6,447 nucleotides of DNA, taken from the NCBI GenBank assembly GCA_002402315.1, contig DHFP01000029.1, positions 1 through 6,447 on the forward strand. Direction: 5' to 3'. The notes under the pieces are model-generated. The model saw nothing but the letters and a program-made list of their open reading frames with translations, ran no database searches and was not told the DNA's origin. Shown one piece after another: positions 1-6,447 of this stretch. Each line of letters opens with the position of its first letter. The first letter of the stretch is position 1. A program made the position numbers and the translations under genes. The DNA is from Clostridiales bacterium UBA4821. GTDB lineage: Bacteria; Bacillota; Clostridia; Acetivibrionales; UBA4821.

Positions 1-14
1 CCGTCCCCCTGATT

Positions 15-44
15 ATGACATAATACGTGTAAGTTTGATATAAT
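15..44 (+). promoter_or_regulatory. Sigma-A-type promoter for the ABC-F/helicase/topB operon
   Basis: A perfect -10 box TATAAT lies at 39-44. An ATGACA -35 element (5 of 6 matches to TTGACA) lies at 15-20, with an 18-nt spacer. Transcription would start near 50-52, leaving a 5' leader of only about 24 nt before the ATG at 75. The ribosome binding site AAGGGG (61-66) falls inside it. The leader is too short for the uORF/terminator attenuators that often control antibiotic-resistance ABC-F genes. The call is by consensus match only. Confidence 0.6.
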
Positions 45-74
45 CATCACAACATACTAAAAGGGGAAAACTTC

Positions 75-1994
75 ATGAATATATTATCAGCAGAGAAAAT
101 TTCTAAAAGCTATAGCGAGAAAATACTTTTTCAAGATATTTCAATTGGTATAAGTGAAGGCGAAAAAATAGGACTTATAGGTATAAACGGGACTGGTAAG
201 TCAACACTTCTAAAAATTCTGGCCGGTGTTGAGCAGCCTGATAACGGCAAAATTATTATTGGCAGCAGCGTTAAAATAGAATATTTGCCCCAAAATCCCC
301 GTTTTGATAATGAGGCTACGGTACTTCAGCAGGTTTTTAAAGGCAGCTCCCCTGTTATGAAGCTGCTAAGAGACTACGAGTCTGCTCTGCACAAATGTAA
401 CGAGCGGCCTGGTGATATCCAACTAGAAAAAAAGCTGCTTGTTTTAACTCAAAGTATGGATAGCAAAGGGGCTTGGGTATTTGAGAGCGAGGTAAAGACA
501 ATACTAACTAAGCTTGGAGTGCTTGATTTTGAGGCCAATGTCGGCACACTCTCAGGCGGTCAGAGAAAGAGGATTGCTATGGCTAGCGCTCTTATAAGTC
601 CTGCTGATCTATTGATACTTGATGAACCGACAAATCATATAGACAATGATACTGTGGACTGGCTTGAAAAATATCTCGGTAACCGAAAAGGAGCATTGCT
701 AATGGTTACCCATGATAGGTATTTTTTAGAAAGATCAGTCAATAAAATTATAGAGCTCGATAATGGAAGACTATATAGTTATCAGGCTAACTATACTAAA
801 TATCTGGAGATGAAGGCTGAAAGAGAGGAGCTTGAACAGTCATCTGAAAGGAAACGGCAAGGTCTTATTCGAAAGGAATTAGAATGGATAAAGAAGGGTG
901 CAAAGGCCCGATCAACAAAACAAAAAGCTAGAATAGACAGATTTGAAAAGCTTCAGGAAGAGCAGACGCCAACTGTTTATGGTAATGTTGAAATAAAAGT
1001 TGGTTCCGCTCGTTTAGGCAAAAAAACAATTGCGTTGGAGCATATTAAGAAAAGCTTTTCAAAGGTTGATGTTATTAATGATTTTAGTTGTAGTTTTCTG
1101 AGGGATGATAGAATCGGCATTATTGGCCCTAATGGCTGCGGGAAATCAACCTTGCTCAGAATCATTGCAGGAAAGTTAAAACCGGACAGCGGTATGGTAG
1201 AAACAGGCGATACTATAAAAATCGGTCTTTTCTCTCAGGAAAGCGAAGAAATGGATGGAAATTTAAGAGTTATTGATTACATCAGAGAGGAAGCCGAATT
1301 TATAACCACTGATGATGGCAGTATAAGTGCTTCTCAGATGCTTGAAAGATTTCTATTCCCGCCAAGTGTCCAATGGACCCCCGTTGCCAAGCTTTCGGGT
1401 GGAGAAAAAAGGCGGCTGTATTTACTGCGTATACTTATGGGTGCTCCTAATATCCTTTTGATGGATGAACCTACAAATGATCTTGATATCCAAACACTTA
1501 CAATACTTGAAAGCTATCTTGATGAGTTCCCGGGAATTGTCATAGTCGTTTCCCACGACAGATACTTTTTAGATAGGGTAACAGATAAGATATTTTCGTT
1601 TGAAGGAAATGGTGTTGTAAAACAATTTGAGGGGAATTACTCCTATTACCATGAAATCATCCAGCAAATGCAGGTAGATGCACACAAAAACACCCGCAAG
1701 GATTGGACGGGTAATAATAGCGAAGGCCCTAACAAGAAAAAGGACAGGCCCCTTAAATTTACATTTAAGGAACAAAGGGAATTTGAGCAAATTGATGAGA
1801 TTATTGTTGGTTTGGAAAAGAGCCTGAATGATATAAAAATAAAAATTTGCGACGCCTCAAGTGACTTTGAAAGTCTGCAAGAGCTTCTTCCAATGCAGGA
1901 GCTACTAGAAACTCAACTGAATGCAGCTATAGAACGCTGGGCTTTCCTCAATGAACTTGCAGAGGAAATTTCAAAGAGTAAAAAAGACACCTAG
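75..1994 (+). CDS. ABC-F family ATPase, Uup/YfmR-like (ribosome-associated)
   Basis: Soluble protein of 639 residues with two ABC ATPase domains in one chain and no membrane segments, as in ABC-F translation factors that bind the ribosomal E site. Domain 1 has Walker A GINGTGKST (36-44), signature LSGGQ (159-163), Walker B LLILDE (179-184) and H-loop THDRYF (212-217). Domain 2 has Walker A GPNGCGKST (351-359), signature LSGGE (440-444), Walker B ending MDE (463-465) and SHDRYF (from 493). Both catalytic Glu residues are present. The basic inter-domain linker (about 240-310) contains ELEWIKKGAKARSTKQKARI, typical of Uup/YfmR. About residues 557-635 resemble the C-terminal coiled-coil domain of the same subgroup. 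B. subtilis YfmR is reported to relieve ribosome stalling; the same role here is inferred. The start is supported by AAGGGG 8 nt upstream. It is probably co-transcribed with the helicase. A resistance-type ABC-F is less likely given the linker and C-terminal domain. Confidence 0.93.
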   Translation: MNILSAEKISKSYSEKILFQDISIGISEGEKIGLIGINGTGKSTLLKILAGVEQPDNGKIIIGSSVKIEYLPQNPRFDNEATVLQQVFKGSSPVMKLLRDYESALHKCNERPGDIQLEKKLLVLTQSMDSKGAWVFESEVKTILTKLGVLDFEANVGTLSGGQRKRIAMASALISPADLLILDEPTNHIDNDTVDWLEKYLGNRKGALLMVTHDRYFLERSVNKIIELDNGRLYSYQANYTKYLEMKAEREELEQSSERKRQGLIRKELEWIKKGAKARSTKQKARIDRFEKLQEEQTPTVYGNVEIKVGSARLGKKTIALEHIKKSFSKVDVINDFSCSFLRDDRIGIIGPNGCGKSTLLRIIAGKLKPDSGMVETGDTIKIGLFSQESEEMDGNLRVIDYIREEAEFITTDDGSISASQMLERFLFPPSVQWTPVAKLSGGEKRRLYLLRILMGAPNILLMDEPTNDLDIQTLTILESYLDEFPGIVIVVSHDRYFLDRVTDKIFSFEGNGVVKQFEGNYSYYHEIIQQMQVDAHKNTRKDWTGNNSEGPNKKKDRPLKFTFKEQREFEQIDEIIVGLEKSLNDIKIKICDASSDFESLQELLPMQELLETQLNAAIERWAFLNELAEEISKSKKDT

Positions 1995-2040
1995 CTATTC
2001 ACGAAATAATTAATATTATTTTATAATAAAGGAGATTGAA

Positions 2041-3192
2041 ATGATTGAATCGTTTGATGCCCTTAATTTGAACCCATCTCTGGTAACGGCATTAGGAAAA
2101 GAAAACATAACCATACCTACTGAGATACAAGAAAAGGCAATACCACAAGCCCTCAAAAACAAGGACTTGATAGTACAATCTGAGACAGGTACGGGAAAAA
2201 CTTTAGCCTACCTGCTTCCTTTATTTGAGAAGGTTAATACATTAAATAGAGAAATGCAGGCAATTATACTTGTGCCTACACATGAGTTAGCTATACAGAT
2301 ACAGAGACAAATAGAGCGTTTATCAGAGAATTCTGAAGTTAAAGTAAACTCAACACCAATAATAGGTAATGTGAATATTACCAGACAAATTGAGAAGTTA
2401 AAAGAAAAGCCTCAGGTTATAGTTGGCTCTCCAGGTAGAATACTGGAGCTAATAGGTAAAAGAAAGATATCTGCACACACTATTAAGACAATAATCCTTG
2501 ATGAGGCTGACAGACTTATGGACAAAAACAACTTGGACAGTGTGAAGGCAGTGATTAAGGCTACGTTAAAGGAAAGGCAGCTTATGCTATTTTCTGCAAC
2601 CATATCAAAGGAAACTTTAGCCATGGCAAAAGAGATAATGAAAGATCCTGAATTCATTAGTGGCAAGGGAAATATTTCTGTTCCAACCTCTATTGAACAT
2701 TTATGCTTTTTTGCAGAGCAACGGGACAAAATTGAAGTTTTGAGAAAACTAGTAGGGATATTAAATCCTCAAAAAGCTATTGTTTTTGTAAACCAGAATG
2801 ATCAGATTGGTAATGTCACTTCAAAGTTAAAGTTTCATGGGTTAAATGCTGAAGCCATTCACGGGTCAAACCAAAAGTTGGATCGCAAAAGAACTATGGA
2901 CGATTTTAGGATGGGAAAAATTCAGCTTCTTATTGCTTCTGATATTGCTGCACGCGGGCTCGATATAGATGGGATTACACATATATTCAACTTGGATATT
3001 CCTGAAGACCTCAAGGGTTATTTGCATAGGGTCGGCAGAACCGGAAGGAATGGCAGCACCGGAGTAGCGATATCCATAATATCAAGTAAAGAGTTACCGC
3101 TAATTAGAATGTGCGAAAAGGTTCTAAAAATAAATATTACCTTTAAAGATATGTATAAGGGTAAAGTTATTGATGTCAAGAAAATCAAATAG
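2041..3192 (+). CDS. DEAD-box ATP-dependent RNA helicase, minimal core
   Basis: Cytosolic RNA helicase of 383 residues that unwinds or remodels RNA using ATP. All core motifs appear in order: the Q motif with Phe5 and Gln30, motif I SETGTGKT (47-54), Ia PTHELA, Ib GSPGR, motif II DEAD (154-157), motif III SAT (185-187), motif IV IVFVNQ, motif V ASDIAARGLD (299-308) and motif VI HRVGRTGR (329-336). The protein ends shortly after the second RecA domain. It lacks the basic tail or C-terminal RNA-binding domain of DbpA, DeaD or CshA relatives, so its target cannot be told from sequence; ribosome assembly, mRNA decay and cold adaptation are all possible. The start is set by AAAGGAG at 2028-2034, 6 nt before the ATG. 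It lies 46 nt after the ABC-F gene and 31 nt before topB, with no terminator seen in either gap, consistent with one operon. It resembles compact Firmicutes DEAD-box proteins such as CshB, but I do not assign a symbol. Confidence 0.95.
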   Translation: MIESFDALNLNPSLVTALGKENITIPTEIQEKAIPQALKNKDLIVQSETGTGKTLAYLLPLFEKVNTLNREMQAIILVPTHELAIQIQRQIERLSENSEVKVNSTPIIGNVNITRQIEKLKEKPQVIVGSPGRILELIGKRKISAHTIKTIILDEADRLMDKNNLDSVKAVIKATLKERQLMLFSATISKETLAMAKEIMKDPEFISGKGNISVPTSIEHLCFFAEQRDKIEVLRKLVGILNPQKAIVFVNQNDQIGNVTSKLKFHGLNAEAIHGSNQKLDRKRTMDDFRMGKIQLLIASDIAARGLDIDGITHIFNLDIPEDLKGYLHRVGRTGRNGSTGVAISIISSKELPLIRMCEKVLKINITFKDMYKGKVIDVKKIK

Positions 3193-3223
3193 TAAATGGT
3201 GTTTATTATACGAGGAGATTTGC

Positions 3224-5402
3224 ATGGGAAAAATATTAGTTTTAACTGAAAAACCATCTGTGGCTCGAGATATAGCAAAGGTGCTCAACTGCAGCCAAAA
3301 GGGTAATGGATGCCTGACAGGCACAAAATATATTATTACCTGGGCATTGGGACATCTGGTTACGCTTGCAGACCCGGAGACTTATAGCGAAAAGTATAAA
3401 ACATGGAAGCTGGAAGACCTTCCTATGCTGCCCAACAAAATGGAGCTTGTAGTAATTAAGGAGACATCCAAACAATTTGGCATAGTAAGAAGCTTAATGA
3501 GCAGCAATGATATAGATGAGCTTGTAATAGCTACAGATGCAGGACGCGAGGGTGAGTTGGTAGCAAGATGGATTATAATGAAGGCAAGTTTTCGAAAACC
3601 TATAAAGCGCCTGTGGATTTCTTCACAAACCGATAAAGCCATAAAAGAAGGCTTTGCCAATTTAAAGCACGGCAGAGAATATGAGAATCTATATATGTCT
3701 GCACAATGCCGGGCTGAAGCAGACTGGTATGTAGGTCTGAATGTAACCAGAGCATTGACATGCAAGTATAATGCCCAGCTGTCCGCCGGAAGAGTTCAGA
3801 CACCTACTCTAGCTATGATAGTACAAAGAGAGAATGAGATTCAAAGATTTATCCCAAAGGATTACTGGGTCATAAATGCCAAGGTAAACGGTTTTAATAT
3901 ACAATGGCAGGATAAGGCTGCAGGCCAAACGCGCATTTTTAATAAAACGCAGGCTGACGACATTGTTTCTAAAGCAACGGGGCAAACGGGTGAAATACTG
4001 GAAGTAAAAAAAGAGGCCAGAAAAGAATTGCCCCCACTGGCCTATGATCTGACCGAACTGCAAATGGATGCAAACCGCAGATATGGATATTCAGCCAAAA
4101 AGACTTTATCAATCATGCAAAAATTATATGAAACACATAAGCTGGTTACCTATCCAAGGACCGATTCGAAATATATTACAGATGATATTATTCCTACTAT
4201 TCCTGAACGTTTGAAAAGCATTGCCGTAGGGCCTTATGCCGGGCTGGTACGTGATGTTCTTAAAAATAAAATTAATGTAACAAAGAGGTTTGTTGATAAC
4301 AGCAAGGTTAGCGACCATCACGCTATCATTCCTACGGAGCAATACGTAGATTTGGGTTCGCTTAATCAGGAGGAACGTAATATATACGATCTTATAGTGA
4401 AAAGATTCATTGCAGTGTTAAACCCTCCTTTTGAGTATGAACAAACTACTGTAAAAGTGGGTGTAAAAGGAGAATGGTTTTATGCCAAAGGAAGAATTAT
4501 AAAATCAAAAGGATGGCGATCTGTGTATCAGGAGCAGACCGACATAGAGGATGAAACAAATGATGAAAATCAGAATCAGTCACTACCTGATATAAAGAAA
4601 GGCGACAGTTTAAAAATTATTTCAGTACAGACAGTTAACATGAAAACAAAGCCACCTGCCAGATATACTGAAGCCACACTCCTTTCAGCGATGGAGCACC
4701 CCGGGAAATTTATTGAAAATGGGAATTTACAGGAGGCCATGGAAAGTGGCAGCGGGCTTGGAACTCCTGCTACCAGGGCTGATATAATTTGATATAATTG
4801 AAAAGCTGTTTGATTCGTTTTATATGGAGAGAAAAGGGAAAGAAATTGTTCCAACCTCCAAGGGAATACAACTGGTAAACCTGGTGCCTTTCGATCTTAA
4901 ATCCCCAGAGCTTACGGCAAAATGGGAAAAGCAGATGCAGCTAATCAGCAAAGGTAAGACCACGGCAAACCAATTTGTCGAAGATATTAAAAAATACGCT
5001 GCAAAGCTTGTATCAACCGTTATTGCAAGCAATGAAACATATAGGCACGATAATATTACAAGGGAAAAGTGTCCGGAATGCGGGAAATACCTCTTGGATG
5101 TAAACGGCAAAAAAGGCAAAATGCTTGTATGCCCCGACCGTGAATGCGGATATCGCAAAGGTCTCTCAAGGGTGTCTAACGCAAGATGTCCCGATTGTCA
5201 TAAAAAGATGGAGCTTAAGGGAGATGGAGAAAGCAGTATATTTACATGTATATGCGGGCATCGTGAAAAGCTCTCTGAATTTAAAAAACGCAAAGGTGAT
5301 AAAGTAGACAAGAAAGAGGTCAGCAAATTCCTGAATCAACAGGATTCCGGTGGAAATATAAATTCAGCCCTTGCAGATGCGCTTGCCAAATGGAAGAAAT
5401 AG
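3224..5402 (+). pseudogene. topB: DNA topoisomerase III, disrupted by a 10-bp tandem duplication
   Basis: Type IA topoisomerase that relaxes negative supercoils and decatenates DNA through a 5'-phosphotyrosine link. The start at 3224 is set by GAGGAG (3212-3217) with 6-nt spacing. An in-frame ATG at 3170 lies inside the helicase gene and has no SD. The TOPRIM domain shows Glu9 in EKPSVARD and TDAGREGE at 104-111 (Asp105, Glu109). The catalytic tyrosine is Tyr310 in TYPRTDS. Reading is open for 522 codons up to GTPATRADII, then stops at TGA 4790-4792 because of the duplication at 4780-4799. From 4800 the next frame continues exactly with EKLFDSF and runs 200 codons to TAG at 5400-5402. This part holds the rest of the core and two zinc-ribbon-like Cys4 clusters (reconstructed residues C613/C616/C633/C638 and C652/C655/C672/C674). 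The joined protein is 722 residues, close to Bacillus TopB (about 727). No other lesion is seen, so the break is recent or a sequence/assembly error. The first fragment keeps Tyr310 but lacks part of the core and the zinc domains; its activity is doubtful. ATG 4824 in the second fragment has no SD. Confidence 0.9.
4780..4799 (+). repeat. Perfect 10-bp tandem duplication (TGATATAATT x2) inside topB
   Basis: Two identical copies of TGATATAATT occupy 4780-4789 and 4790-4799. One copy gives GCT GAT ATA ATT GAA AAG CTG, reading ADIIEKL, the expected continuation of topoisomerase III. The second copy adds 10 nt, places TGA directly after ATT and shifts the downstream frame by +1. Each extra copy would again start with an in-frame TGA, so only the one-copy state can encode full-length protein. 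The unit is short and exact, fitting replication slippage. Confidence 0.95.
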
Positions 5403-5412
5403 ACATAAAAAA

Positions 5413-5619
5413 CTACTTAATGCCGCTTTTTGTCCTTACGTAAGTTATCATGTTTTCATTAATCTCGTTTATTGCAATAGTTACTGCCTTTTGAGAATTG
5501 CACTCTGAAAGCTTATGTGCGCCGCTTGTCAACTGCCTTGCCCTCTTACCCGCAAGAATACATAGTGTATATCTGCTGTCTACTTTCTCCAACAATGAAG
5601 TAATTGTCGGGTCAATCAT
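5413..5619 (-). CDS. rpoZ: DNA-directed RNA polymerase omega subunit
   Basis: Small omega subunit of 68 residues. Omega binds the beta' C-terminal region, helps RNA polymerase assembly and, in some bacteria, contributes to a ppGpp site. Family marks are an N-terminal MIDPTITSLLEKVDSRYTL, AGKRARQL (23-30) and KAVTIAINEI (44-53), close to the usual VDSRY, KRARQ and K.VTIAL.EI blocks. The length is normal for Firmicutes omega. The gene lies 86 nt downstream of infC on the same strand, with no clear promoter or terminator between, so it is probably co-transcribed with infC. The usual neighbours are gmk upstream and coaBC/priA downstream, and none is present, so this could be a relocated gene or a second copy. 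The stop codon TAG faces the topB stop across 10 nt. Confidence 0.9.
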   Translation of the reverse strand: MIDPTITSLLEKVDSRYTLCILAGKRARQLTSGAHKLSECNSQKAVTIAINEINENMITYVRTKSGIK

Positions 5620-5626
5620 AATCTAT

Positions 5627-5635
5627 CACCCCTTA
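5627..5635 (-). promoter_or_regulatory. Ribosome binding site of rpoZ
   Basis: The minus strand reads TAAGGGGTG at 5635-5627, followed after about 7 nt by the ATG at 5619. The AAGGGGTG match to the anti-SD sequence is good and supports this start. Confidence 0.75.
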
Positions 5636-5705
5636 TCATTTAGATAATTTTTTTACAATCCATAATTATTCAAAATTCCTCTCCAAGAAACTATAACCAT
5701 TCTCC

Positions 5706-6221
5706 TTACTGTTTTTTGGGGCTCAGTATCATCATCATACTTTTCCCTTCAAGCTTTGGCTGCTTTTCAACTGTTCCCACATCTATAACTGCATCGGCAA
5801 ACTTCGCAAGTACTTCTTCCCCTGTTATTGTGTATCGCATTTCTCTGCCTCGAAATCTTATGCTAACTTTAACTTTATCGCCATCTTGTAAAAACTTATA
5901 TGCATTTTTAACCTTAAAGTCAAAATCATGTTCTTCAATTTTAGCAGACACTCTTACTTCTTTAAGTGAAACAATCTTCTGCTTTTTTTTAGATTCTTTC
6001 TCTTTCTTCACCTGTTCAAACATACATTTCCCATAATCCATGATTTTGCATACTGGCGGTACTGCATTCGGTACAATTTTTACAAGATCAAGATTCTTTG
6101 AAATTGCCAGTTTTTGTGCATCCTTTGACGGCATAACACCTAACATAGTCCCATCTGTATCAATAAGCCGAACTTCTCTATCCCTTATATCCTCATTCAT
6201 TGGCAGCTCATTTTTTCTAAT
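5706..6221 (-). CDS. infC: Translation initiation factor IF-3 (AUU start)
   Basis: IF3 binds the 30S subunit, blocks premature 50S joining and checks start codon and initiator tRNA. From the AUU start the protein is 171 residues, normal for IF3. The N domain runs from MNEDIRDREVRLID (from residue 8) to PPVCKIMDYGK (55-65). A lysine-rich linker (about 71-82) follows, then the C domain with KEVR (87-90), IEEHD (95-99), GDKVKVSIRFRGRE (114-127) and VEKQPKLEG near the end. The start is placed at ATT 6221-6219 because GGAGGTG (6234-6228) sits 6 nt upstream. A longer frame from ATG 6236 would begin inside that SD. Several usually conserved sites differ: YGKCMFEQ where YGK(Y/F)(K/R)FEQ is usual, and REMRYTITG where REMAHxEIG is usual. 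rpmI and rplT, its normal downstream partners, are missing, and rpoZ follows instead. Together these suggest a divergent or second infC, though a relocated single copy is possible. Confidence 0.93.
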   Translation of the reverse strand: MRKNELPMNEDIRDREVRLIDTDGTMLGVMPSKDAQKLAISKNLDLVKIVPNAVPPVCKIMDYGKCMFEQVKKEKESKKKQKIVSLKEVRVSAKIEEHDFDFKVKNAYKFLQDGDKVKVSIRFRGREMRYTITGEEVLAKFADAVIDVGTVEKQPKLEGKSMMMILSPKKQ

Positions 6222-6234
6222 ACAAAACACCTCC
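6219..6234 (-). promoter_or_regulatory. infC: infC SD sequence and AUU start codon
   Basis: On the minus strand GGAGGTG (6234-6228) is followed by TTTTGT and then ATT (6221-6219), an ideal layout for initiation at AUU. Use of AUU or a similar rare start by infC is the known basis of IF3 autoregulation in other bacteria, since IF3 discriminates against non-AUG/GUG/UUG starts. Downstream in-frame ATG at 6200-6198 has no comparable SD. Confidence 0.8.
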
Positions 6235-6265
6235 ATTGATAATTTTGTTTATATAATTACAATAA

Positions 6266-6304
6266 TAAAAATTTAAAAGTGGATACACAAAGTAATCCAC
6301 TCTT
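6266..6304 (-). terminator. Terminator-like hairpin in the infC leader (possible attenuator)
   Basis: Read on the minus strand, AAGAGTGGATTAC (6304-6292) pairs with GTATCCACTTTT (6286-6275) around the loop TTTGT. This gives about 12 pairs with one bulged T and one G-U wobble. The run TTTTAAATTTTTATT follows at once. The stem ends about 40 nt before the infC SD, so it could stop transcription before infC. A short AGTGG at 6356-6352 could compete for the CCACT of the 3' arm, a weak antiterminator candidate. The stem is only moderately GC-rich, so termination strength is uncertain. Confidence 0.55.
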
Positions 6305-6374
6305 CGTCACAATTAAGTATTAATCGAATTATAGTTAAGTTATAAGCAAAACCACTATTCAAAACGAGAAGCAC
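6273..6374 (-). other. Possible leader ORF overlapping the infC attenuator
   Basis: A 33-codon open frame begins at GTG 6374-6372, about 6 nt after an AGG-containing purine tract (AAAAAAGGAAG, 6388-6378). It ends at TAA 6275-6273, inside the U-tract side of the terminator-like stem. The frame runs through the whole hairpin, so a translating ribosome would melt it. The predicted peptide (starting MLLVLNSG, ending WITLCIHF) is not one I recognise. The length could be chance in AT-rich DNA, and the SD and start lie in a small hairpin (GAAGT/GCTTC). Confidence 0.2.
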
Positions 6375-6399
6375 ACACTTCCTTTTTTGTAATCATCTT

Positions 6400-6428
6400 A
6401 TTATAACATATATTTTTAGAATTGTAAA
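6400..6428 (-). promoter_or_regulatory. Strong sigma-A promoter with extended -10, upstream of infC
   Basis: On the minus strand TTTACA (6428-6423) is followed by a 17-nt spacer ending in TGT, then TATAAT (6405-6400). The TG of an extended -10 element is in place, the -10 is perfect and the spacing is optimal. Transcription should begin near 6393, giving a leader of about 170 nt before the AUU of infC. No other convincing promoter is seen between infC and rpoZ, so this probably serves both. Confidence 0.75.
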
Positions 6429-6447
6429 ATAATCAAGGGTAATCGGG

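Noticed and set aside
2022..2027. TATAAT between the ABC-F and helicase genes as an internal promoter
   Set aside because: Transcription would begin at or inside the helicase SD, and there is no -35 element at the right distance.
2412..2729. Minus-strand ORF of 105 codons inside the helicase gene
   Set aside because: It is a shadow frame opposite an intact, motif-complete DEAD-box gene; no SD and no recognisable domain.
3170..3223. Upstream ATG extension of topB by 18 codons
   Set aside because: It overlaps the helicase 3' end and has no SD. The ATG at 3224 has GAGGAG with 6-nt spacing and gives the family N-terminus MGKILVLTEKPS.
4824..5402. Downstream topB fragment as an independent zinc-ribbon gene
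   Set aside because: Its ATG has no SD, and homology continues upstream of the ATG to 4800 without a break, so it is the 3' part of the disrupted topB.
5403..5435. GACATAAAAA/TTTTTGTC pairing between topB and rpoZ as a bidirectional terminator
   Set aside because: The stem is almost all A-T with a bulge and a 16-nt loop; too weak to call.
5657..5704. 15-codon ORF (MVIVSWRGILNNYGL) between infC and rpoZ
   Set aside because: The AAGGAG is only about 1-2 nt from the ATG, too close to initiate, and the peptide matches nothing I know.
5716..6276. Plus-strand ORFs (5716-6036, 6040-6276) opposite infC
   Set aside because: They are the antisense shadow of infC, rich in Ser/Phe/Leu as expected from the complement of a Lys/Glu-rich gene, and have no SD.
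6355..6396. Leader peptide MITKKEVCASRFE from ATG 6396
   Set aside because: The ATG lies only 4 nt downstream of the -10 box, so it would be at or before the transcription start and has no SD.

Overview
The window is AT-rich, gene-dense DNA from a low-GC Gram-positive bacterium. Strong AAGGAG/GGAGG-type ribosome binding sites, Firmicutes-type topoisomerase III, IF3 and omega sequences, and very AT-rich intergenic DNA point to the Clostridia. A Ruminiclostridium-like host is a guess from general resemblance, not something I could test. I see no phage, insertion sequence, CRISPR array, tRNA or rRNA.

Plus strand, about 1-5402: a promoter (about 15-44) drives what looks like a three-gene operon. 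It encodes an ABC-F ATPase of the Uup/YfmR type (75-1994), a minimal DEAD-box RNA helicase (2041-3192) and DNA topoisomerase III topB (3224-5402). The intergenic gaps are 46 and 31 nt, each with a good Shine-Dalgarno (SD) site. The first two genes belong to the ribosome/RNA-maintenance class; topB deals with supercoiling and decatenation. topB is broken: a perfect 10-bp tandem duplication (4780-4799) creates an immediate TGA and shifts the frame. The rest of the gene is intact in the other frame, and removing one copy restores a 722-residue protein.

Minus strand, 6447-5413: a strong extended -10 promoter (6428-6400) leads into a leader of about 170 nt with a terminator-like hairpin plus U-tract (6304-6266). 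Translation initiation factor IF3 (infC, 6221-5706) follows; the best SD places its start on a rare AUU codon. After it comes a 68-residue RNA polymerase omega subunit (rpoZ, 5619-5413). infC is not followed by rpmI-rplT, and rpoZ is not in its usual gmk-rpoZ-coaBC setting. These may therefore be relocated or second copies.

The two transcription units converge, with topB and rpoZ stop codons only 10 nt apart and no convincing terminator between them. Most of the window is recognisable housekeeping machinery. The parts most worth checking are the topB duplication, the AUU start with its attenuator-like leader, and the atypical infC-rpoZ pair. I did not find a clearly new multi-gene system.
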